Source of the DNA: Curvibacter sp. GWA2_63_95
GTDB taxonomy: Bacteria; Pseudomonadota; Gammaproteobacteria; Burkholderiales; Burkholderiaceae_C
Reading direction: 5' to 3'
NCBI GenBank assembly: GCA_001795455.1
Contig: MGPB01000018.1
Coordinates: 1-64,000, forward strand
Length of the DNA stretch: 64,000 nt
The position numbers and the translations under genes were made by a program. The notes below the pieces were generated by a model. It was not told the origin of the DNA and ran no database searches. It saw only the letters and a list, made by a program, of their open reading frames with translations. Every line of letters begins with the position of its first letter. Within the stretch, counting starts at the first letter, position 1. This document shows, piece by piece, positions 57,482 through 64,000 of this stretch.

Positions 57482-58273
57482 CTAACGCTCTGCCAAAGTG
57501 GGCTGCGCCTTCCATTTCTGGAAGCTCTTGCGGATCAACTCCTCCAGCACTCCGGTCTTTTTCAGCAGCGCCAGGCGGGCGTCGATCTGCTCCAGCTTGT
57601 CGGCACATTTGCCGTTGCGGGTGAGCACCAGGTAGTTTGGGGTGTCGGTCAAAAACGGGGTTTTCACCACAAAACGCTCTTCATCGCCCCGCTTGAGCAG
57701 CAGCGCCATGCCGGTGTAGTAGCCGGTGATGAAGTAATCCAGTCGCCCCAGCGCGAGTTTGTCGAAGTTGCTTTCCGGGCTGTTGGACTCCTGGATGTTC
57801 AGGCGCTCGCGCAGGTACTCGTCCACCCCACCGCCAAACACATTGCCCCGGGTAATGCCGCCACGCAGGCCCACCAGGTCCACACGGTCCTTGAACTCAA
57901 ACGGATGCTCGCGAAACCCGAACACCGCCACCGGGTTGGACAGCGCGGGCGTCTTGGGGTAGAGCAAAAAGGCCTCGCGCTCGGGTGTTTTCTTGAGCGT
58001 GGCCACCATGTCCACTTCGCCGCGCTCGGCCAGGGTCATGATGCGCGGGAACGGCCCCTGGTAGCGCACCTCGTAGGCAATGCCCAAGTCGGTTAACACG
58101 TGCTTGGCAATCTCGATGCTGGCGCCCTGCAGGGTCTCCCCGTCGTACCAGTGCATGGGCGGGTAAGCCGGGTCGGCCGTAACCACCATGCGGCTGCACT
58201 GCGCCTGCGCGCCTGCCCACACACCCAGCCACAGACCACCGAATGCCATCCACCGCAGAAGGTTTGCTGCCAT
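57482..58273 (-). CDS. Periplasmic solute-binding protein (SBP_bac_3)
   Basis: The 263-residue protein has a signal peptide ending AGAQA and a bacterial family-3 binding domain (MVVTADPAYPPMHWYDGETLQGASIEIAKHVL, KTPEREAFLLYPKTPAL). No ABC transporter partner is nearby, so it may sense a ligand or belong to a remote system. GGAG lies 8 nt before the ATG at 58273. Confidence 0.88.
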   Translation of the reverse strand: MAANLLRWMAFGGLWLGVWAGAQAQCSRMVVTADPAYPPMHWYDGETLQGASIEIAKHVLTDLGIAYEVRYQGPFPRIMTLAERGEVDMVATLKKTPEREAFLLYPKTPALSNPVAVFGFREHPFEFKDRVDLVGLRGGITRGNVFGGGVDEYLRERLNIQESNSPESNFDKLALGRLDYFITGYYTGMALLLKRGDEERFVVKTPFLTDTPNYLVLTRNGKCADKLEQIDARLALLKKTGVLEELIRKSFQKWKAQPTLAER

Positions 58274-58419
58274 AGCCCGACTCCTAGCGCCCACAGGACA
58301 GGTCCAGCCTATTCCTATCGCTGCCCGCCAGCAAGAGGGGAAAACCGCCCCCCCGCCGGGGAATGGGGCCCGCGGGGCCGCCCGGCACCAGCATTTGTTT
58401 TAAGCTACGCGGCTTACCT

Positions 58420-58836
58420 ATGCAAGCAACCCTCCTCCCCCCTTCCTCGTCCCACACCGTGCAGCTCAGTCGCCACGTGGCAGTGGCCAGCACCCTGGGC
58501 CTGATCCTGCTGGGCCTGCTGTGGGAGCTGTGGCTGGCACCCACCGGCAGCGGCACACTGGCCATCAAGGTGTTGCCCCTGTGTATTCCGCTGGCGGGCC
58601 TGCTCAAGAACCGCATGTACACCTACCGCTGGGTCAGCCTGATGGTGTGGCTGTATTTCACCGAAGGCGTGGTGCGCGCCTGGAGCGACAAGGCGCCCGG
58701 CAACTGGCTGGCCCTGCTGGAGGTGCTGCTGTGCATCGTGCTCTTTGTAGCGTGCACCGCCCATATCCGCCTGCGCCTCAAACACGCCAAGCTGGCCGCA
58801 GCCCCCGACGAACAGACCACCCGCCCTGCCCCATGA
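58420..58836 (+). CDS. DUF2069 membrane protein
   Basis: The 138-residue protein has four predicted membrane segments and the DUF2069 pattern (LGLILLGLLWELWLAP, KNRMYTYRWVSLMVWLYFTEGVVRAW). Function is unknown. The ATG at 58420 fits; the frame extends upstream without a ribosome site. Its stop overlaps the next gene start (ATGA). Confidence 0.85.
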   Translation: MQATLLPPSSSHTVQLSRHVAVASTLGLILLGLLWELWLAPTGSGTLAIKVLPLCIPLAGLLKNRMYTYRWVSLMVWLYFTEGVVRAWSDKAPGNWLALLEVLLCIVLFVACTAHIRLRLKHAKLAAAPDEQTTRPAP

Positions 58837-60257
58837 CCGATACCGAAACTTTGCGCGCCACGCTGCGCACCCTGGTGGGCGACGCCCACGTACTCACCGA
58901 CGGCGACCTGACCGCCTACGAGCAAGACTGGCGCAAACGCGAACGCGGCCGTGCGCTGGCCGTGGTGCGCCCCGGCAGCACCGACGAAGTGGCCGCCGTG
59001 GTGAAAGCCTGTGCGGCCGCTGGCGTGAGCCTGGTGCCCCAGGGTGGCAACACCGGCATGGTGGTGGGCTCCATCCCCGACGCCACGGGCACCCAGGTGC
59101 TGCTAAGCCTGCAGCGGCTGAACCGCATCCGCGCCATCGACGCGGCCAACCTCACCGTGACGGTAGAGGCCGGCTGCGTGCTGCAAACGCTGCAAGAGGC
59201 GTGTGAGAAAGAAGGCTTTTTGTTCCCCCTGAGCCTGGCCGCCGAAGGCAGCTGCACCATTGGCGGCAACCTGGCCACCAATGCGGGCGGCACGCAGGTG
59301 GTGCGCTACGGCAACACGCGCGAGCTGTGCCTGGGCCTGGAAGTGGTGACGGCACAGGGTGAAGTCTGGAGCGGCCTGACCGGCCTGCGCAAAGACAACA
59401 CCGGCTACGACCTGCGCCACCTGTTCATCGGCTCCGAAGGCACGCTGGGCGTGATCACCGCGGCCACCTTGCGCATGTACCCCTTGCCCGCCGCCCAGCT
59501 GACCGCCTTTGCCGCCGTTCCCTCGCTGGACGCGGCGGTGCAGCTGCTGGGCCTGGCGCACAAACACCTGAACGCCGGCCTGACCGGTTTTGAGGTGATG
59601 GGCGACTTTGCGCTGAGCCTGGTGCGCAAACACTTTCCGCAACAGAACGTGCCGTTTGGCGGCTTGTCGCCCTACTGCGTGGTGCTGGAAAACTCCGACC
59701 ATGAGTCGGAGAGCCATGCCCGTGCGCAGTTCGAACGACTGCTGGAAGCCGCGCTGGAGCAAGGCTGCGTGTTGGACGCCGTAGTGGCCGAGAACATTGC
59801 CCAGGCCCGCGCGCTGTGGCACATCCGCGAGAGCATTCCGCTGGCGCAGGCCCAAGAGGGCCTGAACATCAAGCACGACATTTCCATCGCCGTGTCACGC
59901 ATACCCGCCTTTGTGACCGAGGTAGACGCCCTGCTAGCGCAGCACTTCCCCGGCGTGCGGCTGGTGAACTACGGCCACCTGGGCGACGGCAACCTGCACT
60001 ACAACGTGCAAGCCCCCGAGGGTGCCGATGCCGAAGCGTTTTTGCGCGACCAGGAAGGCCCGATCAACGCACTGGTGTACGAGGTGGTAGACCGCTACAA
60101 CGGATCGATTTCTGCGGAGCACGGCATTGGCAGCCTCAAGCGCGAGAAGCTGGCGCACCACAAATCGCCAGTTGCCTTGAGCGCCATGCGCGCCATCAAG
60201 GGCGCGCTAGATCCGAAAAATCTGATGAATCCAGGCAGAGTGCTATCAATAGAGTAG
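58833..60257 (+). CDS. FAD-binding oxidoreductase (D-2-hydroxyacid / D-lactate dehydrogenase type)
   Basis: The 474-residue protein has an FAD_binding_4 domain (VPQGGNTGMVVG; SIGGNLATNAGGTQVVRYG) and a FAD-oxidase C domain with the GHLGDGNLHYNV metal/His motif. Related enzymes oxidise D-2-hydroxyglutarate or D-lactate. The substrate is not certain. The end of the protein (VLSIE) and the stop lie inside family A copy A10, so the C-terminal residues come from the repeat. Confidence 0.9.
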   Translation: MTDTETLRATLRTLVGDAHVLTDGDLTAYEQDWRKRERGRALAVVRPGSTDEVAAVVKACAAAGVSLVPQGGNTGMVVGSIPDATGTQVLLSLQRLNRIRAIDAANLTVTVEAGCVLQTLQEACEKEGFLFPLSLAAEGSCTIGGNLATNAGGTQVVRYGNTRELCLGLEVVTAQGEVWSGLTGLRKDNTGYDLRHLFIGSEGTLGVITAATLRMYPLPAAQLTAFAAVPSLDAAVQLLGLAHKHLNAGLTGFEVMGDFALSLVRKHFPQQNVPFGGLSPYCVVLENSDHESESHARAQFERLLEAALEQGCVLDAVVAENIAQARALWHIRESIPLAQAQEGLNIKHDISIAVSRIPAFVTEVDALLAQHFPGVRLVNYGHLGDGNLHYNVQAPEGADAEAFLRDQEGPINALVYEVVDRYNGSISAEHGIGSLKREKLAHHKSPVALSAMRAIKGALDPKNLMNPGRVLSIE

Positions 60258-60290
60258 CTGCTCGCGCAATTACCACGTGGTCTAGGGCCA
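60242..60290 (+). repeat. Family A interspersed repeat, copy A10 (supplies a stop codon)
   Basis: GCTATCAATAGAGTAGCTGC, TCGCGCAATTACCACGTGGTCTAGGGCC. It supplies the last codons and the TAG of the FAD oxidoreductase gene. Confidence 0.8.
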
Positions 60291-60342
60291 TATTTGGCAT
60301 AAAAATAGCCCTTCCCATCAACCCCGCATTCAGGAGCCCACT

Positions 60343-61500
60343 GTGGCGCACCTCATTCTTTTGGGCATTGTGTATGTGTCCTTCATCAGCCTGGGGCTGC
60401 CCGACGGCATTTTGGGCGTGGCCTGGCCCGCCATCCGCGCCGACATGGGCCAACCGCTGGCGGCAGTGGGCGCCATCACCATCGCCATGACCATCAGCTC
60501 GGCCACGGCCAGCTTCTTTGCCGGGACCATTGCCAAGCGCATAGGCACCGGTGCGGTGGTGGCCGCCAGCTGCCTAATGACGGCACTGGCGCTGCTAGGC
60601 TTTGCGGTCGCGCCATCGTTTGGCTGGCTGGTGGCGCTGGGTGTGCCACTGGGCCTGGGCGCCGGTGCGGTAGATGCCAGCCTGAACCACTTTGTGGCCG
60701 CACACTACTCGTCGCGCCACATGAACTGGCTGCACGGCTTCTGGGGCGTGGGCGCCACCACCGGCCCGCTGATCATGGGCCTGGCGCTGGCCAGCAGTGG
60801 TGGCTGGGCGCTGGGTGTGCGCAGCATAGGCCTGATGCAGCTGACACTGGCCGTGGTGCTGTTTGCCACCCTGTCACTTTGGGCCAAAGAACACTCCAAA
60901 CCACCAGCCAACGAAGAGGCCCACGGTGCGGCAGCCTTCAAACCGGTGCGCCCGCTGGCGCTGTGGCTGGCGCCCACACTGTTTTTGTTTTACGTGGCAG
61001 CCGAGATGGGCACCGGCCTGTGGGCCGCCAGCATTCTGGTCACCGACCGCGGCCTCACACAGGCGCAAGCAGGCATCTGGGTGTCGGTGTACTTTGGATC
61101 CATCACCGCCGGGCGCTTTGCCGTGGGCCTGGTGGCCAACCGGCTGGGCAACCGCAGGCTGGTGCGGCTGGGCATTGCGGTGGCCACGGCGGGCGCTTTG
61201 GTGTTTGCCTTGCCGGCTGTGTTTGGCAGTGCGGCCAGTTTGGGCCTGGTGCTCATGGGTCTGGGTTGTGCGCCGGTATTTCCGTCGCTGATGCATGAAA
61301 CGGCACGCCGCTTTCCGGACGACGTGGCCCGCACCGTCATTGGCCGGCAAATGACCTTTGCCTACGCCGGGGGCTCGGTCATTCCGGCAGCCTTTGGGTT
61401 GCTGGCCACCTGGGCTGGCCTGGGTGCGGTCATGCCGGTGGTGGTGCTCATTCTGCTGGCGCTGCTGGCGCTGGCCGTCGCCTTGGACCGCATGACCTGA
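60343..61500 (+). CDS. MFS transporter
   Basis: The 385-residue protein has 12 predicted helices and begins MAHLILLGIVYVSFISLGLPDG, then GVAWPAIRADMGQPLAAVG. GTG is the start at 60343 with CAGGAG upstream. The substrate is unknown. It lies between the FAD oxidoreductase and thyA. Confidence 0.85.
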   Translation: MAHLILLGIVYVSFISLGLPDGILGVAWPAIRADMGQPLAAVGAITIAMTISSATASFFAGTIAKRIGTGAVVAASCLMTALALLGFAVAPSFGWLVALGVPLGLGAGAVDASLNHFVAAHYSSRHMNWLHGFWGVGATTGPLIMGLALASSGGWALGVRSIGLMQLTLAVVLFATLSLWAKEHSKPPANEEAHGAAAFKPVRPLALWLAPTLFLFYVAAEMGTGLWAASILVTDRGLTQAQAGIWVSVYFGSITAGRFAVGLVANRLGNRRLVRLGIAVATAGALVFALPAVFGSAASLGLVLMGLGCAPVFPSLMHETARRFPDDVARTVIGRQMTFAYAGGSVIPAAFGLLATWAGLGAVMPVVVLILLALLALAVALDRMT

Positions 61501-61536
61501 CACCCGCCCCCCACACAGACCACTAAAATTCTTCCC

Positions 61537-62385
61537 ATGACCAGCACCACCTCACCCCGCCCCGTGCGCAGCCAATACGAAGACTTCATGCGCCATGTGC
61601 ACACCACGGGTGTGTTCAAGGCCGACCGCACCGGCACCGGTACCAAGAGCGTGTTTGGCTACCAGATGCGCTTCGATTTGAACGAAGGCTTCCCGCTGGT
61701 CACCACCAAGAAGGTGCACCTGCGCTCCATCATCCAGGAACTGCTGTGGTTCCTGACCGGCTCTGCCAACAACAACTGGCTCAAAGAGCGCGGCGTGAGC
61801 ATCTGGGACGAATGGGCCAACCCCGAGACCGGCGACCTGGGCCCGGTGTACGGTGTGCAGTGGCGCAGCTGGCCCACACCGGACGGCGGCCACATCGACC
61901 AGATTGCCGACGTCATCAAAACCCTCAAGAGCAACCCCGACAGCCGCCGCATCATCGTGAGCGCCTGGAACGTGGCGGAGCTGAACAAGATGGCGCTGAT
62001 GCCCTGCCACGCCTTCTTCCAGTTTTATGTGGCCCCGGCACAGACCGAGGGTGGGCGCGGCAAACTCAGTTGCCAGCTGTACCAGCGCAGTGCCGACATC
62101 TTTTTGGGCGTGCCCTTCAACATTGCCAGCTATGCGCTGCTCACCCACATGGTGGCCCAGCAATGCGACCTGGACGTCGGCGACTTCATCTGGACCGGCG
62201 GCGACTGCCACATCTACAGCAACCACACCGAGCAGGTGGAACTGCAGCTGAGCCGCGCGCCCATGGCCTACCCCACGCTGCACATCAAGCGCAAGCCCGA
62301 GAGCATCTTCGACTACCAGTTTGAAGACTTTGAGGTGCAGGGCTACGAGTGCCACCCCGCCATCAAGGCACCGGTGGCGGTGTGA
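61537..62385 (+). CDS. thyA: Thymidylate synthase
   Basis: ThyA methylates dUMP with methylene-THF, producing dihydrofolate, which FolA reduces. The 282-residue protein has the catalytic Cys157 in [12 protein letters not shown], the Arg loop [11 protein letters not shown] and the C-terminal KAPVAV. It is a little longer than E. coli ThyA because of an extra segment ([10 protein letters not shown]) after the catalytic Cys. FolA follows 2 nt later. Confidence 0.97.
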   Translation: MTSTTSPRPVRSQYEDFMRHVHTTGVFKADRTGTGTKSVFGYQMRFDLNEGFPLVTTKKVHLRSIIQELLWFLTGSANNNWLKERGVSIWDEWANPETGDLGPVYGVQWRSWPTPDGGHIDQIADVIKTLKSNPDSRRIIVSAWNVAELNKMALMPCHAFFQFYVAPAQTEGGRGKLSCQLYQRSADIFLGVPFNIASYALLTHMVAQQCDLDVGDFIWTGGDCHIYSNHTEQVELQLSRAPMAYPTLHIKRKPESIFDYQFEDFEVQGYECHPAIKAPVAV

Positions 62386-62387
62386 AC

Positions 62388-62891
62388 ATGGCGCAAACCA
62401 CGGGCCCACGCCTGCACCTGATCTATGCCCGCGCCGCCAATGGCGTGATCGGCATCAACGGTACCCTGCCCTGGCACCTGCCCGAGGACCTGGCGCACTT
62501 CAAGCGCACCACGCTGGGCTGCCCGGTGATCATGGGGCGCAAGACCTGGGATTCGTTGCCACCCAAATTTCGCCCACTGCCCGGGCGCACCAACATTGTG
62601 GTGACACGCCAGCCAGATTGGAATGAAACAGGGGCTCAGCCCGCACAGAACCTGCGCGAAGCGCTACAACTTTGTGAGCAATCTGCAGACGTATGGGTGA
62701 TCGGTGGTGCCCAGCTCTACGCGCTGGCCGAGCCGCTGGCCCGCACGGCCGTGGTGACCGAGATTGAACACAATTTTGCGGGCGATGCCTTCGCCCCCAC
62801 GCTGGGCCCGGCCTGGCAAGAGACCGCCCGCGAGCGCCAGGTGGCGGCCAGCGGGCTGGCGTTCAGCTTTGTGACGTACACACGCGCCTGA
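62388..62891 (+). CDS. folA: Dihydrofolate reductase
   Basis: FolA reduces dihydrofolate with NADPH and is the trimethoprim target. The 167-residue protein has IYARAANGVIGINGTLPWHLPEDLAHFK, with the Asp in the PEDL helix, VIMGRKTWDSLP, and VWVIGGAQLY. It starts 2 nt after thyA, and the pair shares one operon. Confidence 0.97.
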   Translation: MAQTTGPRLHLIYARAANGVIGINGTLPWHLPEDLAHFKRTTLGCPVIMGRKTWDSLPPKFRPLPGRTNIVVTRQPDWNETGAQPAQNLREALQLCEQSADVWVIGGAQLYALAEPLARTAVVTEIEHNFAGDAFAPTLGPAWQETARERQVAASGLAFSFVTYTRA

Positions 62892-62892
62892 G

Positions 62893-63111
62893 TTACTTTT
62901 TGGTGGCTTGGTGGCCGATGACGCCACCCGCGGCCGCACCGGCGGCCGTGCCCAGCACGCTACCGCCCCCGATGATGTTGCCCGCCACACCGCCGATGGC
63001 GGCGCCCACGGCGGTGTTCTTTTCGCGGGTGGTCATGCCGGCGCAGCCGCTCAGGACCAGCAGGGCCAGCACAAGCCCGGTGCTGCGCAGGGAAATGGAT
63101 GTATGTTTCAT
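62893..63111 (-). CDS. Glycine-zipper lipoprotein (OsmB-like)
   Basis: The 72-residue protein has a lipoprotein signal with the lipobox LSGC (Cys23) and a glycine-zipper membrane pattern (AAIGGVAGNIIGGGSVLGTAAGAAAGGVIG). Such proteins include OsmB and SlyB-like envelope stress proteins. It lies on the opposite strand to folA and to the response regulator. Confidence 0.85.
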   Translation of the reverse strand: MKHTSISLRSTGLVLALLVLSGCAGMTTREKNTAVGAAIGGVAGNIIGGGSVLGTAAGAAAGGVIGHQATKK

Positions 63112-63204
63112 GGAACGACCTTGTTATGGAACATCAGCAAAATCTGATGCCTGCAGTATCTGCAGACCGCGGCCATCGGCCTAGCGGACGGCGCCGCAGA
63201 TGGC

Positions 63205-63222
63205 TGTAGGTCCTGTCCTACA
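63205..63222. promoter_or_regulatory. TGTAGG-N6-CCTACA palindrome
   Basis: Perfect 6-bp arms with a TCCTGT centre, between the divergent lipoprotein and response-regulator genes. It may be an operator for one or both. Confidence 0.4.
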
Positions 63223-63304
63223 CACAGGCGGGTTGGTGCCCCATGGCCGAGGCCATGGTTTGCAGGCACACTGGGCAGCCTCACCGCCACCAAACGCCAC
63301 GCCC

Positions 63305-63700
63305 GTGCTCACCACGTTTCTCGTCGAAGACAGCCCGGTCATCCAGCAAAGCCTGATTGCCACGCTGCAAGAACTCACCCCTGTCACTGTGGTGGGGGTG
63401 GCCGCAGACGAGCCGGCCGCGCTGCAGTGGCTGTCCGACCCCACGCATGAGGCCAGTCTGGTGATCGTGGATATCTTCCTGCGCAGTGGCTCTGGCTTGG
63501 GGGTGTTGCGCACCGCGCGCCACACCGGGCCCAAAAGGCATATGGTCGTGCTCAGCAACTACGCCACCCCGGACATCCGCGCCACCTGCCTGGCACTCGG
63601 GGCAGAGCAGGTGTTTGACAAGTCCACAGAGATCGAGGCGCTGATTCTTTACTGCCAAACGCTGGCCGCCACCGGCCTGTGCCCTGCGTCAGCCGCCTGA
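63305..63700 (+). CDS. Single-domain response regulator
   Basis: The 131-residue protein is a receiver domain with acidic residues Glu8/Asp9, the phospho-accepting Asp56 in LVIVDIFL and the Lys106 in VFDKSTE. No output domain is present, so it may act by protein contact, as in CheY-like proteins. The GTG at 63305 begins the first strand; an ATG at 63200 would add 35 residues of no recognisable origin. A LuxR-type response regulator gene follows on the other strand. Confidence 0.8.
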   Translation: MLTTFLVEDSPVIQQSLIATLQELTPVTVVGVAADEPAALQWLSDPTHEASLVIVDIFLRSGSGLGVLRTARHTGPKRHMVVLSNYATPDIRATCLALGAEQVFDKSTEIEALILYCQTLAATGLCPASAA

Positions 63701-63708
63701 TGCCACGG

Positions 63709-64000
63709 CTACTGGATCAGGCCGTTTTTGAGGCCGTAGTAGGTCAGGTCGCTATTCGACTCCAGGCGCATTTTTTCCATCACGCGGGTGCGGTAGGTGC
63801 TCACGGTTTTGACACTCAGCGACATGCTGGTGGCAATGTGGCCCACGGTTTCGCCCTTGGCCAGGCGCAGAAACACCTGCAGCTCGCGCTCGGACAGCTG
63901 GGTGTGCAAGGGCTTGTCGCCCCCGTCGGCCAATCCGTCGGCCAACAGTTCAGCCACACCGGGCGTGATGTACTTGCGCCCGCGGTGCACGGTGCGGATG
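63709..64000 (-). CDS. LuxR/NarL-family response regulator, C-terminal part
   Basis: Only the last 96 residues lie in the window. They hold a GerE/LuxR helix-turn-helix (LSERELQVFLRLAKGETVGHIATSMSLSVKTVSTYRTRVMEKM in two parts of the domain: ERELQV and SVKTVSTYR). The frame stays open to the window edge, with no start in a family-like place, so the receiver domain should lie further right. Confidence 0.85.
   Translation of the reverse strand, partial: IRTVHRGRKYITPGVAELLADGLADGGDKPLHTQLSERELQVFLRLAKGETVGHIATSMSLSVKTVSTYRTRVMEKMRLESNSDLTYYGLKNGLIQ

Noticed and set aside
58322-58398. GC-rich stretch as a fifth family B copy
   Set aside because: It lacks the ordered CACGCTCC, GCGGGTCGC and GGGGCGGCC parts that define the family.
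62660-62692. Possible eleventh family A copy in folA (GCTACAACTTTGTGAGC...)
   Set aside because: Only the first few bases fit the repeat and the rest does not match either strand of the consensus.

Overview
The window is high-GC DNA that looks like a chromosome segment of a betaproteobacterium of the family Comamonadaceae, plausibly Rhodoferax or a close relative. The basis is the order of the lipid A / outer membrane / isoprenoid / translation cluster, the PHB genes (phaR, intracellular phaZ), Comamonadaceae-like proteins throughout, and two families of short interspersed repeats. The genus is an inference. I see no prophage, CRISPR array, rRNA operon or intact insertion sequence; almost everything is core metabolism.

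Layout. Positions 1-15.2 kb hold one long minus-strand block read from rpsB leftwards: rpsB, tsf, pyrH, frr, uppS, cdsA, dxr, rseP, bamA, ompH/skp, lpxD, fabZ, lpxA, lpxB, rnhB and a SpoU-type RNA methyltransferase. Many stops and starts overlap. A hairpin attenuator separates rpsB from tsf. From 15.5 to 20 kb, on the plus strand, lie an amino-acid dehydrogenase, an HDOD protein, a metallo-hydrolase and the NAD(P)H-hydrate repair enzyme. From 20 to 24.7 kb lie RNase R, tRNA-Leu(CAG), rimO, phaR and tRNA-Val(GAC). From 24.8 to 30 kb is a lipid / branched-chain catabolism patch: an HSD10-like dehydrogenase behind a perfect palindrome, a second SDR sharing a palindromic operator with ETF-ubiquinone oxidoreductase, an EamA transporter and an acyltransferase.

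Positions 30.1-38.1 kb form a glycine/serine catabolic island with two separate tandem glycine riboswitches. The first precedes gcvT-gcvH-gcvP. The second precedes a DadA-like FAD dehydrogenase and sdaA. Together these would take glycine to C1 units and serine, and serine to pyruvate. gcvT lacks its conserved N-terminus. Positions 38.1-42 kb carry a TetR-regulated MacAB-type exporter and an AraC remnant. From 42 to 54.7 kb are a chemoreceptor without a sensor domain, a DOPA-dioxygenase-like protein, a ChaA antiporter, LysR, aroQ, an MFS permease, aroC, a cupin, a GST, phaZ, a CBS protein, metY and a hydrolase. From 54.7 to 64 kb are small membrane and envelope proteins, YihY, a solute-binding protein, an FAD oxidoreductase, an MFS permease, thyA-folA, a glycine-zipper lipoprotein and two response-regulator genes, the last running off the window.

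The most unusual signal is a roughly 50-bp interspersed repeat (family A, ten copies). Its left end is a small hairpin. Five copies sit in frame inside conserved genes (the RNA methyltransferase, lpxB, the EamA transporter, gcvT, gcvP) without breaking them. A second family (B, four copies, about 60-80 bp, GC-rich) lies only at 3' ends of genes.
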